The notes: generated from the letters alone by a model not told the origin. 64,000 nucleotides of DNA from Acuticoccus sediminis (GCF_003258595.1 NZ_QHHQ01000007.1:186001-250000), one strand, 5' to 3'. Positions 40,548 through 49,918 are shown, counted from the first letter of the stretch. A program made the numbers and translations.

Positions 40548-40939
40548 GTCCGACGACAGGGGTCGCGAAGGCAGACCCCGCCGAACGGCTTCGACCGGCC
40601 GGGCATCCGCCCGCTGCCGGTCGAACGCATGATCCGCGCCCGTCGCGCGCCCGGTCCTTTCGTCTCCATGGCGTCGATGTCCGACCGGGGACGCGCCGCC
40701 TGACAGGACAGTCCTCAGTCGCACGGTGTACAAACGACATCCGGGCCGCGTTATGACGCTAAACCCTTGGCGGAATGACTGGAACGGACAAGATCATGCC
40801 GGCGGCCCCATGTGTCCGCCGAGACCTACGAAGGTATTCCCCCTTTCGCATCGCGCGATCCGTCAGCATAATGACCGGACACGTTCTTCAAGAACGGATG
40901 AAAGGCTCGGCAAAAGATCGGGCCAGGGGAGGGATACCA
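40548..40939. other. Noncoding region before the first TRAP operon
   Basis: About 390 bases without a supportable gene. It should hold the promoter of the TRAP operon, but I see no convincing -35/-10 pair. The last bases carry the strong ribosome site of the binding-protein gene (ggggaggg). Confidence 0.5.
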
Positions 40940-41926
40940 ATGAAACGTGTCATCGCAGCTATTGCGCTCGCGGCCGCCGCTCTGCCCTTTGGGGCGGCGC
41001 AGGCACAGGACGCGATCGAACTGCACGGCGCCTCGCAGTTCGGTGACGAGCACGCCTTCACCAAGGCACTCGTGAAGTTCGAAGAGCTGGTCGGCGACTG
41101 CTACGACGGCGACGTCACCTTCGTGCTGCACAAAAATTCCGAACTCGGCCTGGAGAAGGACTACTTCAACTTCATGTCCCAGGGCGTCTCGGTGGACTAC
41201 GCGATCGTCTCGCCGAGCCACATGTCCACCTACTCCAAGATGGCGCCGCTGATGGACATGCCCTTCCTGTTCCGTGACATCGACCACTGGAACAAGGTGC
41301 TCGAGCAGGACGGCCTGGCGCCGATCGCCGAGGACGTGTCGAAGCGCGCGGACGTGGAGCTGATCGGCTATGCCGGCGGCGGCACGCGCAACCTCATCGT
41401 CAACCGCCCCGTGCGCACCATGGAGGACCTCAAGGGCCTGCCGATGCGCGTCATGGGCGCCCCGATCCAGACGCGGATTTTCGACGCGGTAAACGCCGCC
41501 CCGTCCGTCATCGCCTACGACGAGGTCTACAACGCCATCCAGACCGGGGTCATCGACGCGGCGGAGAACGAGGCCGCCGGCATCGAGCAGATGAAGTTCT
41601 ACGAGGTCGGGCCGCACATCTCCAAGACGCAGCACGCCATCACCGTTCGGCCCATCGGGTTCTCCGGCAAGACCATGCGTCGCCTGCCCGAGGCGCTGCA
41701 GGCCTGCGTCCGCGAGGCGGGGGCCGAGGCCGGCAAGTACGGCCGCGAAATCGAGTCGACGCAGGATTCAGAGAAGCTCAAGGCGATGGAGGAGAAGGGC
41801 CTCCTCACGACCTACGATTTCGAGGAGCGCGAGAAGCTGCTCGAGCTCGCAGAGCCTGTGAAGCGCGCCTACGCCGAGGAACTCGGCGCGACGGAGACCC
41901 TCGAACGGATCAACGCGATCCAGTAA
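40940..41926 (+). CDS. TRAP transporter solute-binding protein, first system
   Basis: A DctP-type periplasmic binding protein of 328 residues with a Sec signal peptide (cleavage near AQAQDA, about residue 22). The conserved segment LKGLPMRVMGAPIQTRIFDA contains the Arg that clamps the substrate carboxylate in this family, followed by YDEVYNAIQTGVIDAAENE. The substrate is a carboxylate, not otherwise known. It is first of a P-Q-M operon; a strong hairpin lies between it and the small permease gene. Confidence 0.92.
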   Translation: MKRVIAAIALAAAALPFGAAQAQDAIELHGASQFGDEHAFTKALVKFEELVGDCYDGDVTFVLHKNSELGLEKDYFNFMSQGVSVDYAIVSPSHMSTYSKMAPLMDMPFLFRDIDHWNKVLEQDGLAPIAEDVSKRADVELIGYAGGGTRNLIVNRPVRTMEDLKGLPMRVMGAPIQTRIFDAVNAAPSVIAYDEVYNAIQTGVIDAAENEAAGIEQMKFYEVGPHISKTQHAITVRPIGFSGKTMRRLPEALQACVREAGAEAGKYGREIESTQDSEKLKAMEEKGLLTTYDFEEREKLLELAEPVKRAYAEELGATETLERINAIQ

Positions 41927-41939
41927 CGAGCGGACACGA

Positions 41940-41970
41940 GCGGACGGGCGGCGTGCCGCCGGCCGTCCGC
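41940..41970 (+). promoter_or_regulatory. Stem-loop between binding-protein and permease genes
   Basis: Outer arms gcggacgg and ccgtccgc enclose inner arms ggcggc and gccgcc with loop gt (they compete for one base). The structure starts 13 bases after the binding-protein stop and ends 11 bases before the permease ATG. Such stem-loops often protect the upstream mRNA or reduce read-through, so the binding protein is made in excess. Confidence 0.55.
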
Positions 41971-41981
41971 GTGGTCTCGCC

Positions 41982-42536
41982 ATGATCCGGTTCCTCGACT
42001 TTCTCTACGTGGCGCTCAAGGTCGCGATCACGCTGCTGATCGCGGCCCTCATCGTGCCGGTCACGATGCAGGTCCTGTCGCGCTACACGGGCCTCGTCCC
42101 GCGCTTCATCTGGACCGAGGAGCTCGCTCGGTTCTGCTTCGTCTGGATGATCATGGTCGGCTCCATGATCGCCGTCCGCGACGACACCCACTTCGACGTC
42201 GACCTGCTGCCGGTCCCGGAAACCGCGCGGGCACTCGGACTCTCCAAGCTCGTCCGGCACCTCGCGATGGCGGGGCTGGCGGTCGCGTTCCTCTGGTACG
42301 GCCGGCCGTTCGTCAATCAGGGGCTGATGCAGACGTCCGAGATCGCCGAGCTGCCGATGGTGACGATCTACATCGCCTGGCCACTCGTGGGCGCCGTATG
42401 GCTGGTGTTTCTGATCGAGAAGATCGTCCGCGACGTCCGGTACGTGCGGATGGGGCCGGTGGCCCTGCCTCCCTATGATCCGATCCGGCGCTCGGGCGAT
42501 CTCGAGGCCGTGGAGCATGTCGATGTCCCCCGCTGA
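41982..42536 (+). CDS. TRAP transporter small permease, first system
   Basis: A DctQ-type protein of 184 residues with four membrane helices (about 8-28, 45-68, 85-105, 125-148). FIWTEELARFCFVWMIMVG is the conserved DctQ segment. The ribosome site is poor, in keeping with lower expression than the binding protein. The next gene begins inside its last codons. Confidence 0.9.
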   Translation: MIRFLDFLYVALKVAITLLIAALIVPVTMQVLSRYTGLVPRFIWTEELARFCFVWMIMVGSMIAVRDDTHFDVDLLPVPETARALGLSKLVRHLAMAGLAVAFLWYGRPFVNQGLMQTSEIAELPMVTIYIAWPLVGAVWLVFLIEKIVRDVRYVRMGPVALPPYDPIRRSGDLEAVEHVDVPR

Positions 42537-43827
42537 GGTTGCCGCCATCCTGTTCGGCACGTTCGTCGTGCTCGTGATCCTGCGCGTTCCCGTCGCCTTC
42601 TCGCTGGGGCTGGCGTGCGTGCCCGTCTTCTTCATCTCCGACCGGCTGACGCCGAGCCTGCTGTTCGACCAGATGTTCCGGTCCTACAACTCGTTCGTGC
42701 TCCTGGCCGTGCCGTTCTTCCTGCTGGCGGCGAACCTGATGAACTCGGCCGGCATCACGCAGCGCCTCGTCGACCTGTCGCGGGTGACGGTCGGGCACCT
42801 GCCGGGCGGGCTCGGGCACATCAACGTCCTCGTCTCGATGCTGTTCGCGGGCATCTCCGGCTCGTCCACGGCGGACGCGGCCGGGATCGGCTCGCTCCTC
42901 ATCCCGCAGATGAAGAAGGAGGGGTACGACTCCAGCTTCGCCGTCGCCGTCACCGCGTGCTCGTCGGTGATGGGGGTGGTCATCCCGCCGTCGATCCTCA
43001 TGGTCGTCTGGGGCGGGCTGATGTCGGTCTCGATCGGCGGGCTCTTCCTCGCCGGCATCCTCCCCGGCCTGCTGATCGCGGCGTCGATGATGGGGATCGT
43101 CTACATCTACGCGATCCGGCGCGGCTATCCGGTGTACCAGCGGGCGACGGCGCGCGAGTTCCTGCGGGCGCTCCTCGCCGCGCTGCTGCCGCTGGCGACA
43201 CCGGCGATCATCATCGGCGGCATCGTCGGCGGCTTCTTCACGCCGACCGAGGCGTCGGTGATCGCGGTGATCTACTCGCTGATCCTCGGGATGCTCGTCT
43301 ACCGCACGATCACGCTGCGCCGGCTGCCGGTAGTGCTTTACGACTCGGCGCGCTTCGCGGCGATCTCGCTGTTCTGCATCGGCACAGCGTCGGCCTTCGG
43401 CTGGATCCTGGCGTACTTCAAGATCCCCCAGGCGCTGGTCAACGAGATGGCGACGTGGGGCGCGGGGCTGACCGAGACCGGCATCCTGATCGCGCTGGCG
43501 TTCCTGATCGTGGGCATGTTCATCGACGCCATTCCCGCGATCATCATCCTCGGCACCGTGCTCTATCCGGTGGCGCAGGACGTCGGCATGCATCCGATCC
43601 ACTTCGCGATCATCGGCGTCGTCTCGCTGGCGTTCGGTCTGGTCACGCCGCCCTACGGCCTGTGCCTCCTGATCGCGAGCGCCATCGGCGAGATCCGGAT
43701 GGTGCAGGCGCTGAGGGATGTGGCGATCATCCTGTCCGCGATGATCGCGGTCCTGCTGTTCATCGTCCTGTTCCCCGACGTGATCCTCGCGCTGCCCCGC
43801 TGGCTCATGCCGCGCTTCGTCGGCTAG
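42523..43827 (+). CDS. TRAP transporter large permease, first system
   Basis: A DctM-type protein of 434 residues with 12 or so membrane helices; it carries the sodium and substrate pathway. Conserved parts: PFFLLAANLMNSAGIT, GISGSSTADAAGIG and VVIPPSILMVVWG. I use the ATG at 42523 because GGAG stands 7 bases before it; an ATG two codons earlier is too close. It overlaps the small permease gene by 14 bases. Confidence 0.92.
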   Translation: MSPAEVAAILFGTFVVLVILRVPVAFSLGLACVPVFFISDRLTPSLLFDQMFRSYNSFVLLAVPFFLLAANLMNSAGITQRLVDLSRVTVGHLPGGLGHINVLVSMLFAGISGSSTADAAGIGSLLIPQMKKEGYDSSFAVAVTACSSVMGVVIPPSILMVVWGGLMSVSIGGLFLAGILPGLLIAASMMGIVYIYAIRRGYPVYQRATAREFLRALLAALLPLATPAIIIGGIVGGFFTPTEASVIAVIYSLILGMLVYRTITLRRLPVVLYDSARFAAISLFCIGTASAFGWILAYFKIPQALVNEMATWGAGLTETGILIALAFLIVGMFIDAIPAIIILGTVLYPVAQDVGMHPIHFAIIGVVSLAFGLVTPPYGLCLLIASAIGEIRMVQALRDVAIILSAMIAVLLFIVLFPDVILALPRWLMPRFVG

Positions 43828-44060
43828 TTGCGCCGGCGGCCGGGCGCACCCGGAGCGGCCTCGTTCGGCGGGGCCGCGCCGCCACTCTCGCGGGGTGCGC
43901 TCGTCGGTGGCGCGGGGCCGGCGGCGTTGCTATTGCGCGTTCGCTCCAGCACAAGGAAGGTTGCCCGATGCCACGGCGGCGCGGTTCGCGCCCGTCACGG
44001 CACGGCCGAGAGGGCGCCGGCCCGACGCCATTGACGTTCCGGAGGAGATCGCCGCGCGCG

Positions 44061-44969
44061 ATGGCGAACATCAACCTCAAACTCCTGCAGACCTTCGTCC
44101 TTGCCGTCGAGCACGGGAGCTTCCGCAAGGCCGCCGACGCCTCGAACCGCTCGCCATCCGCCGTCAGCATGCAGATCCGCGACCTGGAGGCGCAGATCGG
44201 CATCGCGCTGTTCAACCGGTCGGCGCACACGATCAGCCTGACGCCCGACGGGCAGATCCTCTACGACCAGGTGGCCCAGGCGATCGAGCACGTCGAGGCG
44301 AGCCTCGACCAGATCAAGGACGTGGCGGCCCGCCGGCGCACGAAGGTGCGGATCGCGTGCGTCCCCTCGCTGGCGGCGAGCCGGCTCGGTCGGATCCTCG
44401 CGACCTTCAAGCTGCGCTACCCGCGCAGCATCGTCGAAGTCGTCGAGGCGTCCACCGCGACCGCGCTCGGCCTCATCCGCGACCAGCAGGTGGAACTCTT
44501 CATCGGGCCGGAGGCGGCGGGCGCGAACGACGTCAGCTTCGAGCCGGTGATCGCCGACAAGATCGTCGCTTGCGTCCCCAAGGCGCTGCACAGCGGGGAA
44601 ACCACGTTCCGCTTCGGCGATCTGGAGAGCTTTCCGCACATCGCGCTCAACCACAAGAGCTCGCTGCGGGGGCTGATCGACCAACTCGCGGCCGAGGCGG
44701 ATGTCAGGCTCGACCTGCGCTACGAGGTCGAAAGCGCGCACTCGGCGCTCTCGTTCGTCTCCGCGGGGCTGGGGATCTGCCTGCTGTCGCGGATGTCGGT
44801 GTGGGGGCACCCCGCACCGGACACCGTCATCGTTCCGCTCGACCACCCGATGGCCTACCGCATGGTGGGGATCGTGACGGCGCGCGGCCACGTCCACCAC
44901 AACTTCTCCGGCCAGCTTATCGACCTGATCCGCTCCGACCTCCAGGCGCTCGACCGGAGCTGGAGCTAG
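44061..44969 (+). CDS. LysR-family regulator of the TRAP/catabolic island
   Basis: A 302-residue LysR protein: helix-turn-helix in residues 1-62 (LLQTFVLAVEHGSFRKAADA, SPSAVSMQIRDLEAQIG) and a C-terminal effector domain. It is 230 bases downstream of the TRAP permease on the same strand and its stop is 20 bases from that of the aldehyde dehydrogenase gene opposite. It likely senses the imported substrate or an intermediate; GGAGGAG lies 13 bases before the ATG, a long spacing. Confidence 0.92.
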   Translation: MANINLKLLQTFVLAVEHGSFRKAADASNRSPSAVSMQIRDLEAQIGIALFNRSAHTISLTPDGQILYDQVAQAIEHVEASLDQIKDVAARRRTKVRIACVPSLAASRLGRILATFKLRYPRSIVEVVEASTATALGLIRDQQVELFIGPEAAGANDVSFEPVIADKIVACVPKALHSGETTFRFGDLESFPHIALNHKSSLRGLIDQLAAEADVRLDLRYEVESAHSALSFVSAGLGICLLSRMSVWGHPAPDTVIVPLDHPMAYRMVGIVTARGHVHHNFSGQLIDLIRSDLQALDRSWS

Positions 44970-44988
44970 CGCGCCGCGCGGTGCCGTG

Positions 44989-46485
44989 TCAGGCGGTCTG
45001 GATCCAGACCGCCTTGGTCTCCAGGTATTCGCCGACGTGCTCGGTGCCGCCCTCGCGGCCGTAGCCGGACATCTTCACGCCGCCGAACGGCACCGCCGGG
45101 TCGATCGCGTGGTACATGTTCACCCAGACGGAGCCCGCCTTGAGCCGCTTCACCATCTTGTGCGCGGTGCCGAGGTCCCTGGTGAAGACGCCGGCGGCGA
45201 GGCCGTACGGCGTGGCATTGGCGCGCGTGACGGCCTCGTCCAGCGTATCGAACGGCATCGCCGAGATCACCGGCCCGAAGATCTCCTCGCGCGCGATGGT
45301 CATCTCGTCCCGCACGCCGCCGAAGACGGTCGGGGCGATGAAGTTGCCGCCGTCGTAGGCGGCGCCGGCGAGACGGGCCCCACCGGTGACGAGCTCGGCG
45401 CCCTCGCTCCGGGCCGAGGCGATGTAGGTCTCGACCTTCGCCGCCTGCGGGGCGTTGATGAGCGGGCCGAGGTCGGTGTCCGAGTCGAGCCCGTGGCCGA
45501 GGCGCAGGCCCTCAGCGTAAGCCGCCAGCCGCTCGAGGAACTCGCCGTGGATCGCCCGGTCGACGAAGAGGCGGGAGCCGGCGATGCAGATCTGGCCGGA
45601 GTGCGCGTACACGGCCATCGCGGCGGTCGGGACCGCCTTCTCGAGGTCGGCGTCGCGGCAGATGATCATCGGCGACTTGCCGCCGAGCTCCAGCGACACG
45701 TGCTTCAGGTTGTCGACGCCGGCGCGGGCGATCGTCTGCCCGGTCGCGGTCGAGCCGGTGAAGACGATCTTGTTGACGTCGGGATGGGAGGCGAGGGCGG
45801 CGCCGGCCTCGGCGCCGGTGCCGGTCACGACGTTCACCACGCCGTCCGGGGTGCCGGCCTCCTGCATGATCTTCGCGATCAGCAGCGGCGTCAGCGGCGC
45901 TTCCTCGGACGGCTTCAGGACCACGGTGCAGCCCGTCGCGAGGGCCGGCGCGATCTTCCAGATCGACGCGGCCGTGGGCGCGTTCCACGGAATGATCGCC
46001 CCGACCACGCCGACCGGCTCGCGCCGGGTGAAGGTGACGATATCGTTGGAGACGGAGTTGCTGATGGTGTCGCCGTGCAGCGCGGTCGCCTGTCCGGCGT
46101 AGAAGCGCAGCATGCCGATGACGCGGCGGCGGTTGCCGAGCGTGCGCGCGAGCGGCAGGCCCATGTCCAGCGTGTCGGAGACGCAGAGCTCGTTCCAGCG
46201 TTCCTCGAACATGTCGGCGATGCGCAGCAGCAGGCACTGCCGGTCGTACGGTGTGAAGGTCGACCACTCGCCCTCGAACGCCGCGCGCGCGGCCTTCACG
46301 GCGTCGTCGATGTCCGCCGCGCCGCCGCGGGGCACGCTCGCGAGGGGCTGGCCCGAGGCCGGATCGGTTACCGCGAGGACCTCGTCCGACCGTGCGCCGA
46401 TCCATCGGCCACCGATGAACATGGGACGGAACTCGCCGGCATAGAGGGAGCGGGCGATCGCGCGCGGATCGAAGTTGAACGTCAT
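44989..46485 (-). CDS. NAD(P)-dependent aldehyde dehydrogenase
   Basis: A 498-residue aldehyde dehydrogenase that oxidises an aldehyde to the acid. Catalytic residues: N168 (PWNAP), E266 (SLELGGKSP) and C300 (SGQICIAGSR). Full length with both nucleotide-binding and oligomerisation parts. The substrate is not clear; the family is broad. It lies convergent to the LysR gene and divergent from the dehydrogenase operon at 46744. Confidence 0.95.
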   Translation of the reverse strand: MTFNFDPRAIARSLYAGEFRPMFIGGRWIGARSDEVLAVTDPASGQPLASVPRGGAADIDDAVKAARAAFEGEWSTFTPYDRQCLLLRIADMFEERWNELCVSDTLDMGLPLARTLGNRRRVIGMLRFYAGQATALHGDTISNSVSNDIVTFTRREPVGVVGAIIPWNAPTAASIWKIAPALATGCTVVLKPSEEAPLTPLLIAKIMQEAGTPDGVVNVVTGTGAEAGAALASHPDVNKIVFTGSTATGQTIARAGVDNLKHVSLELGGKSPMIICRDADLEKAVPTAAMAVYAHSGQICIAGSRLFVDRAIHGEFLERLAAYAEGLRLGHGLDSDTDLGPLINAPQAAKVETYIASARSEGAELVTGGARLAGAAYDGGNFIAPTVFGGVRDEMTIAREEIFGPVISAMPFDTLDEAVTRANATPYGLAAGVFTRDLGTAHKMVKRLKAGSVWVNMYHAIDPAVPFGGVKMSGYGREGGTEHVGEYLETKAVWIQTA

Positions 46486-46743
46486 CGGGTCGTCTCCAAA
46501 ACCTGTGCAAGGTTGACCATTCTTTAGGCGGCAGCAAACCAGGAATCCTCACCGGGTGTTCAGGAAAACCGGCTGTGCCGCGTCGCCGATTTGCACGATC
46601 CTTCATCGTGAGCGCGCGCCATGCCGCAGGACCGCGCCGGCACCATTCGGGAGGCCCGGACCCGGGCCCCGTCCCGGTCGGTCCGGCCGCCCTGCACGCA
46701 ACGAGACGCTGCGCCGATGCGCATACCGGGGGAGGGGGATTCC

Positions 46744-47841
46744 TTGAAGGATCGTTACGAGATCGCCGTCGTTCATGGAGATGGGATCGGGCCGGAGATC
46801 TGCCGCCCGGCCCTCGGCCTCGTCGACGCGGCGCTGCGCCAGGACGGCCTCATGCACTGGAGCGAGTATCCCGCCGGTGCCGAGCACTTCCAGGCGACGG
46901 GCGACGGCTTCCCCGAGGCCACCCGAAAGGCCTGCGCGGCGGCCGACGCGATCCTTCACGGCGCGGCCGGCATCCCCGGCGTGGTGCATCCCGACGGCAC
47001 CGAGGTCGGCCTCGACTTCACGCTGGTCAACCGCTTCACGCTGGATCTTTACGCCAACATCCGGCCGATCCGCCTTTACGAGGGCGTCGCCTGTCCGCTC
47101 GCCGGGGTGAAGGCGGGCGAGATCGACTACATCGTCGTGCGCGAGAACAGCGAGGGGCTCTACGCCGCGCGCGGCGCAGGGTCGTTGCTGCGGGGCGAGA
47201 TGGCCGTCGATCCGCTGGTCCAGACGCGCAAGGGCATCGAGCGGATCGTGCGCAAGGCGTTCGAGCTTGCGCAGCAGTCGAAGGGGGCGCCGTCGGACGG
47301 CGTGCGCCGCGTCACCTGCTGCGACAAGGCGAACGTCCTGCGGTCCTACGCCTTCTTCCGCCAGGTGTTCGACGAGGTGGCCCTCGACTATCCCGACATC
47401 GAGACCGAGTATGCCATCATCGACGCGATGACGATGCATCTCGTCCTGCGCCCGAGCCACTACAACGTGATCGTGACGGAGAACATGTTCGGCGACATCA
47501 TCTCGGACCTCGCGGCCGCGACCATCGGCGGCCTCGGCCTCGCGCCGTCGGCGGAGGTGGGAGTCAGCAATGGGCTGTTCCAGCCCTCGCACGGGTCGGC
47601 GCCGGACATCGCCGGGAAGGGCGTCGCCAACCCCTACGGCATGGTCCTGTCCGCCGCCGAGATGCTCGACTGGCTCGGCCACGGCAACGGTGACGACCGC
47701 CTTCTCGCCGCCGCCGGCCGCATCAGGACCGCCGCGGCGGAAGGTCTGGCCGAGGGGCACATGACACCCGACCTCAAGGGCAAGCTGTCGACCGGCGAGG
47801 TAATGGACATCCTGGTCGGCAAAGTGGCGGGCATGGCCTGA
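46744..47841 (+). CDS. Isocitrate/isopropylmalate/tartrate dehydrogenase-family enzyme
   Basis: A 365-residue beta-decarboxylating dehydrogenase. Conserved sites: HGDGIGPEI (start), R107 (NIRPIR), R133 (VVRENSEGLY), K195 (CDKANVLR), D228 (IDAM), D251 and D255 (MFGDIISD), and NAD site HGSAPDIAGKGVANP. The NSEG loop at 135-138 differs from leucine-pathway IPMDH, and there are no leu genes here, so a tartrate, malate or other hydroxyacid substrate is more likely. The TTG at 46744 has GGGGGA 6 bases upstream; an ATG at 46717 lacks a ribosome site. Confidence 0.88.
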   Translation: MKDRYEIAVVHGDGIGPEICRPALGLVDAALRQDGLMHWSEYPAGAEHFQATGDGFPEATRKACAAADAILHGAAGIPGVVHPDGTEVGLDFTLVNRFTLDLYANIRPIRLYEGVACPLAGVKAGEIDYIVVRENSEGLYAARGAGSLLRGEMAVDPLVQTRKGIERIVRKAFELAQQSKGAPSDGVRRVTCCDKANVLRSYAFFRQVFDEVALDYPDIETEYAIIDAMTMHLVLRPSHYNVIVTENMFGDIISDLAAATIGGLGLAPSAEVGVSNGLFQPSHGSAPDIAGKGVANPYGMVLSAAEMLDWLGHGNGDDRLLAAAGRIRTAAAEGLAEGHMTPDLKGKLSTGEVMDILVGKVAGMA

Positions 47842-48686
47842 TGGCAGCGCTGACGCTCAACCTCGTCGGCCCGGGGCGGGTCGGGCAGACGATCTTCCGG
47901 CGACTGGTCGAGGCTGGGCAGCACACGGTGCAGGACATCGCGGCCCGCAGCCTCGAGAGCGCGGAACGCGCGGCGGAGGCGATCGGCGCCGGCCGCGCCA
48001 CCACGCTCGGCGAGATGCGCGCCGCCGACGTCTGGTTCATCACCGTGTCCGACACGAAGATCACCGCGGTCGCCGAAGCCCTGGCCCGGTCGGCGCCAGG
48101 GCCGGCCATCGCGGTCCACTGCAGTGGGTTCCTGTCCTCGGAGGCGCTGGCGCCGCTCGGTGCCAGGGGGTGGTCGCTCGCCAGCGCGCATCCCGTGCTG
48201 ACCTTCGCCGATCCGGCCGTCGCGGTGACACAGTTTCCGGGGAGCTACTGCGGGATCGAGGGTGACGAGACCGCGCTCGCCACCGTGCGCCCGCTGCTGG
48301 AGGGGATCGGCGCGCGCTGCTTCCCGATCCGCTCGGAGACCAAGGCGCTCTATCACGGCGCAGCGGTCATGGCGAACAACTTCGCCATCGTGCTGCAGGC
48401 GCTGGGCCGCGAGGCGTGGGCCGACAGCGGCGTCCCGGCGGACATTCTGGAGGACCTCCACGCGGCCATCCTGCGGCCGACGGTGGAGAATGTCCTCGCG
48501 ATGGGGCCGGCCGCCGCGCTCACCGGCCCCGCCTCCCGCAACGACTGGGACGTGGTCACCCGCCAGCACCAGGCGGTGGCCGACTGGAACCCCGAAGCCG
48601 GGCAGGCCTACGAGAGCCTCAGCGTGATGGCGCGGCGGCTGAAGCATTCAGGCTCCACCCGCATCCGGCACCCCGAGGAGGATTGA
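47841..48686 (+). CDS. Rossmann/DUF2520-domain protein
   Basis: A 281-residue protein with an N-terminal Rossmann fold (LNLVGPGRVGQTIFRRL, a variant GxGxxG) and a DUF2520 helical half (YHGAAVMANNFAIVLQALG), like pyrroline-5-carboxylate and ketopantoate reductases. Its reaction is unknown. The ATG shares one base with the preceding dehydrogenase stop, so the two are coupled. It is 3 bases before the hydroxy-acid oxidase gene. Confidence 0.88.
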   Translation: MAALTLNLVGPGRVGQTIFRRLVEAGQHTVQDIAARSLESAERAAEAIGAGRATTLGEMRAADVWFITVSDTKITAVAEALARSAPGPAIAVHCSGFLSSEALAPLGARGWSLASAHPVLTFADPAVAVTQFPGSYCGIEGDETALATVRPLLEGIGARCFPIRSETKALYHGAAVMANNFAIVLQALGREAWADSGVPADILEDLHAAILRPTVENVLAMGPAAALTGPASRNDWDVVTRQHQAVADWNPEAGQAYESLSVMARRLKHSGSTRIRHPEED

Positions 48687-48689
48687 ACG

Positions 48690-49841
48690 ATGGCCCGCCT
48701 CGACCGTGTCATTTCGGTGGAAGATGCCCGCGCCCTTGCACGCCGCACCCTGCCGAAGTCGATCTTCGAGTTCATCGACGGCGGCGCGGTGGACGAGCTG
48801 ACGCTCGCTGACAATCGCTCGGGCTTCAATCGACTGCGCCTCGTTCCGAGGATGATGACGGACGTCTCGGCGCCGGACCTCACCATGGCGATCGACGGGC
48901 GCACCCTGCCGGCGCCGCTGGCGATCGCGCCGATGGGCTCGTGCATGCTCGCCTACCCCCAGGCCGATCTCGCGATCGCTCGCGCCGCGGCGGCGCGGGG
49001 GTTGCCGTACACGCTCTCCACCATGTCGACGACCGCGATCGAGGACATGGCGCGCGCGGTCGACGGCCCGCTCTGGTTCCAGCTCTACCCCTTCCGCGAC
49101 TACGACTTCAATTTCGACCTGATGCGCCGCGCGGCCGGGGCGGGGTTCGAGACGCTCGTCGTCACCGTGGACCTCAAGGCCGCCGGCAAGCGCGAGCGTG
49201 ACGCACGCAACGCCATGTCGATCCCGCTGCGTCTGACCGTGCGGCACCTCATGGAAGGGATGAGCCGGCCAGGCTGGGCGATGCGCTTCCTCGCCGGCGG
49301 CAAGCCGGACTTTGCCAACGTGCGCGGCTATGCGGGCGCGGCCGACAGCGGCCTCACCATCGCCGCCCGCGCGGCGCGGGACCTCGATTCGGCGATGACG
49401 TTCGACGGCATCCGCCGCCTGCGCGATGCCTGGAAGGGGCCGCTCCACGTCAAGGGCGTGCTGGACGCGGCGGAGGCGAAGGCGCTCGTCGAAGCGGGGG
49501 CGGACGGCATCTGGGTCTCGAACCACGGCGGCCGCCAACTCGACAGCGCCGTCGCCAGTATCGACGCGCTGCCGGCGATCCGAGCCGCGGTCGGGCCCGA
49601 CGTGCCGCTCGTCATCGACTCGGGCGTGCGCCGCGGGATGGACATCATCAAGGCCCGCGCCGCGGGTGCGACGATCTCGGCGGTCGGCCGCGCGGCGATC
49701 TACGGCGTCACGGCGGGGGAGGCGGGCGTCGGCCGGGTGCTGGACATCCTGCTCGACGAGATCCGCAACGGCATGATGCTGGCGGGCACGCCCGATTATC
49801 GCGGCATCGGCGCCGATCTGCTTGCCCCGGCGGCGCGATGA
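48690..49841 (+). CDS. FMN-dependent 2-hydroxy-acid oxidase/dehydrogenase
   Basis: A 383-residue TIM-barrel flavoenzyme of the glycolate oxidase/lactate dehydrogenase/mandelate dehydrogenase family. It oxidises a 2-hydroxy acid to a 2-oxo acid. Catalytic H279 with R282 are in SNHGGRQLDSAV, and the FMN site includes YTLSTMSTTAIE and QLYPFRD. At the position of the substrate-binding Tyr (Tyr24 of spinach glycolate oxidase) there is F28 (FEFIDGGA), so substrate choice may differ. It is third in a coupled run after the dehydrogenase and the DUF2520 gene. Confidence 0.92.
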   Translation: MARLDRVISVEDARALARRTLPKSIFEFIDGGAVDELTLADNRSGFNRLRLVPRMMTDVSAPDLTMAIDGRTLPAPLAIAPMGSCMLAYPQADLAIARAAAARGLPYTLSTMSTTAIEDMARAVDGPLWFQLYPFRDYDFNFDLMRRAAGAGFETLVVTVDLKAAGKRERDARNAMSIPLRLTVRHLMEGMSRPGWAMRFLAGGKPDFANVRGYAGAADSGLTIAARAARDLDSAMTFDGIRRLRDAWKGPLHVKGVLDAAEAKALVEAGADGIWVSNHGGRQLDSAVASIDALPAIRAAVGPDVPLVIDSGVRRGMDIIKARAAGATISAVGRAAIYGVTAGEAGVGRVLDILLDEIRNGMMLAGTPDYRGIGADLLAPAAR

Positions 49842-49900
49842 TAGACGCTCCGCCGGCCGACGATGACCCCACGCGCATACGCTCTCGCGCAACGCAGGCA

Positions 49901-49918
49901 TCAATGCTAACGCATTGA
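49901..49918. promoter_or_regulatory. Candidate operator upstream of second TRAP binding protein
   Basis: A perfect inverted repeat with 7-bp arms (tcaatgc taac gcattga) sits 56 bases before the ATG of the binding-protein gene, in the only gap of this operon region. Length and symmetry fit a dimeric regulator such as GntR- or LacI-type, but no cognate regulator can be named. Confidence 0.45.
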
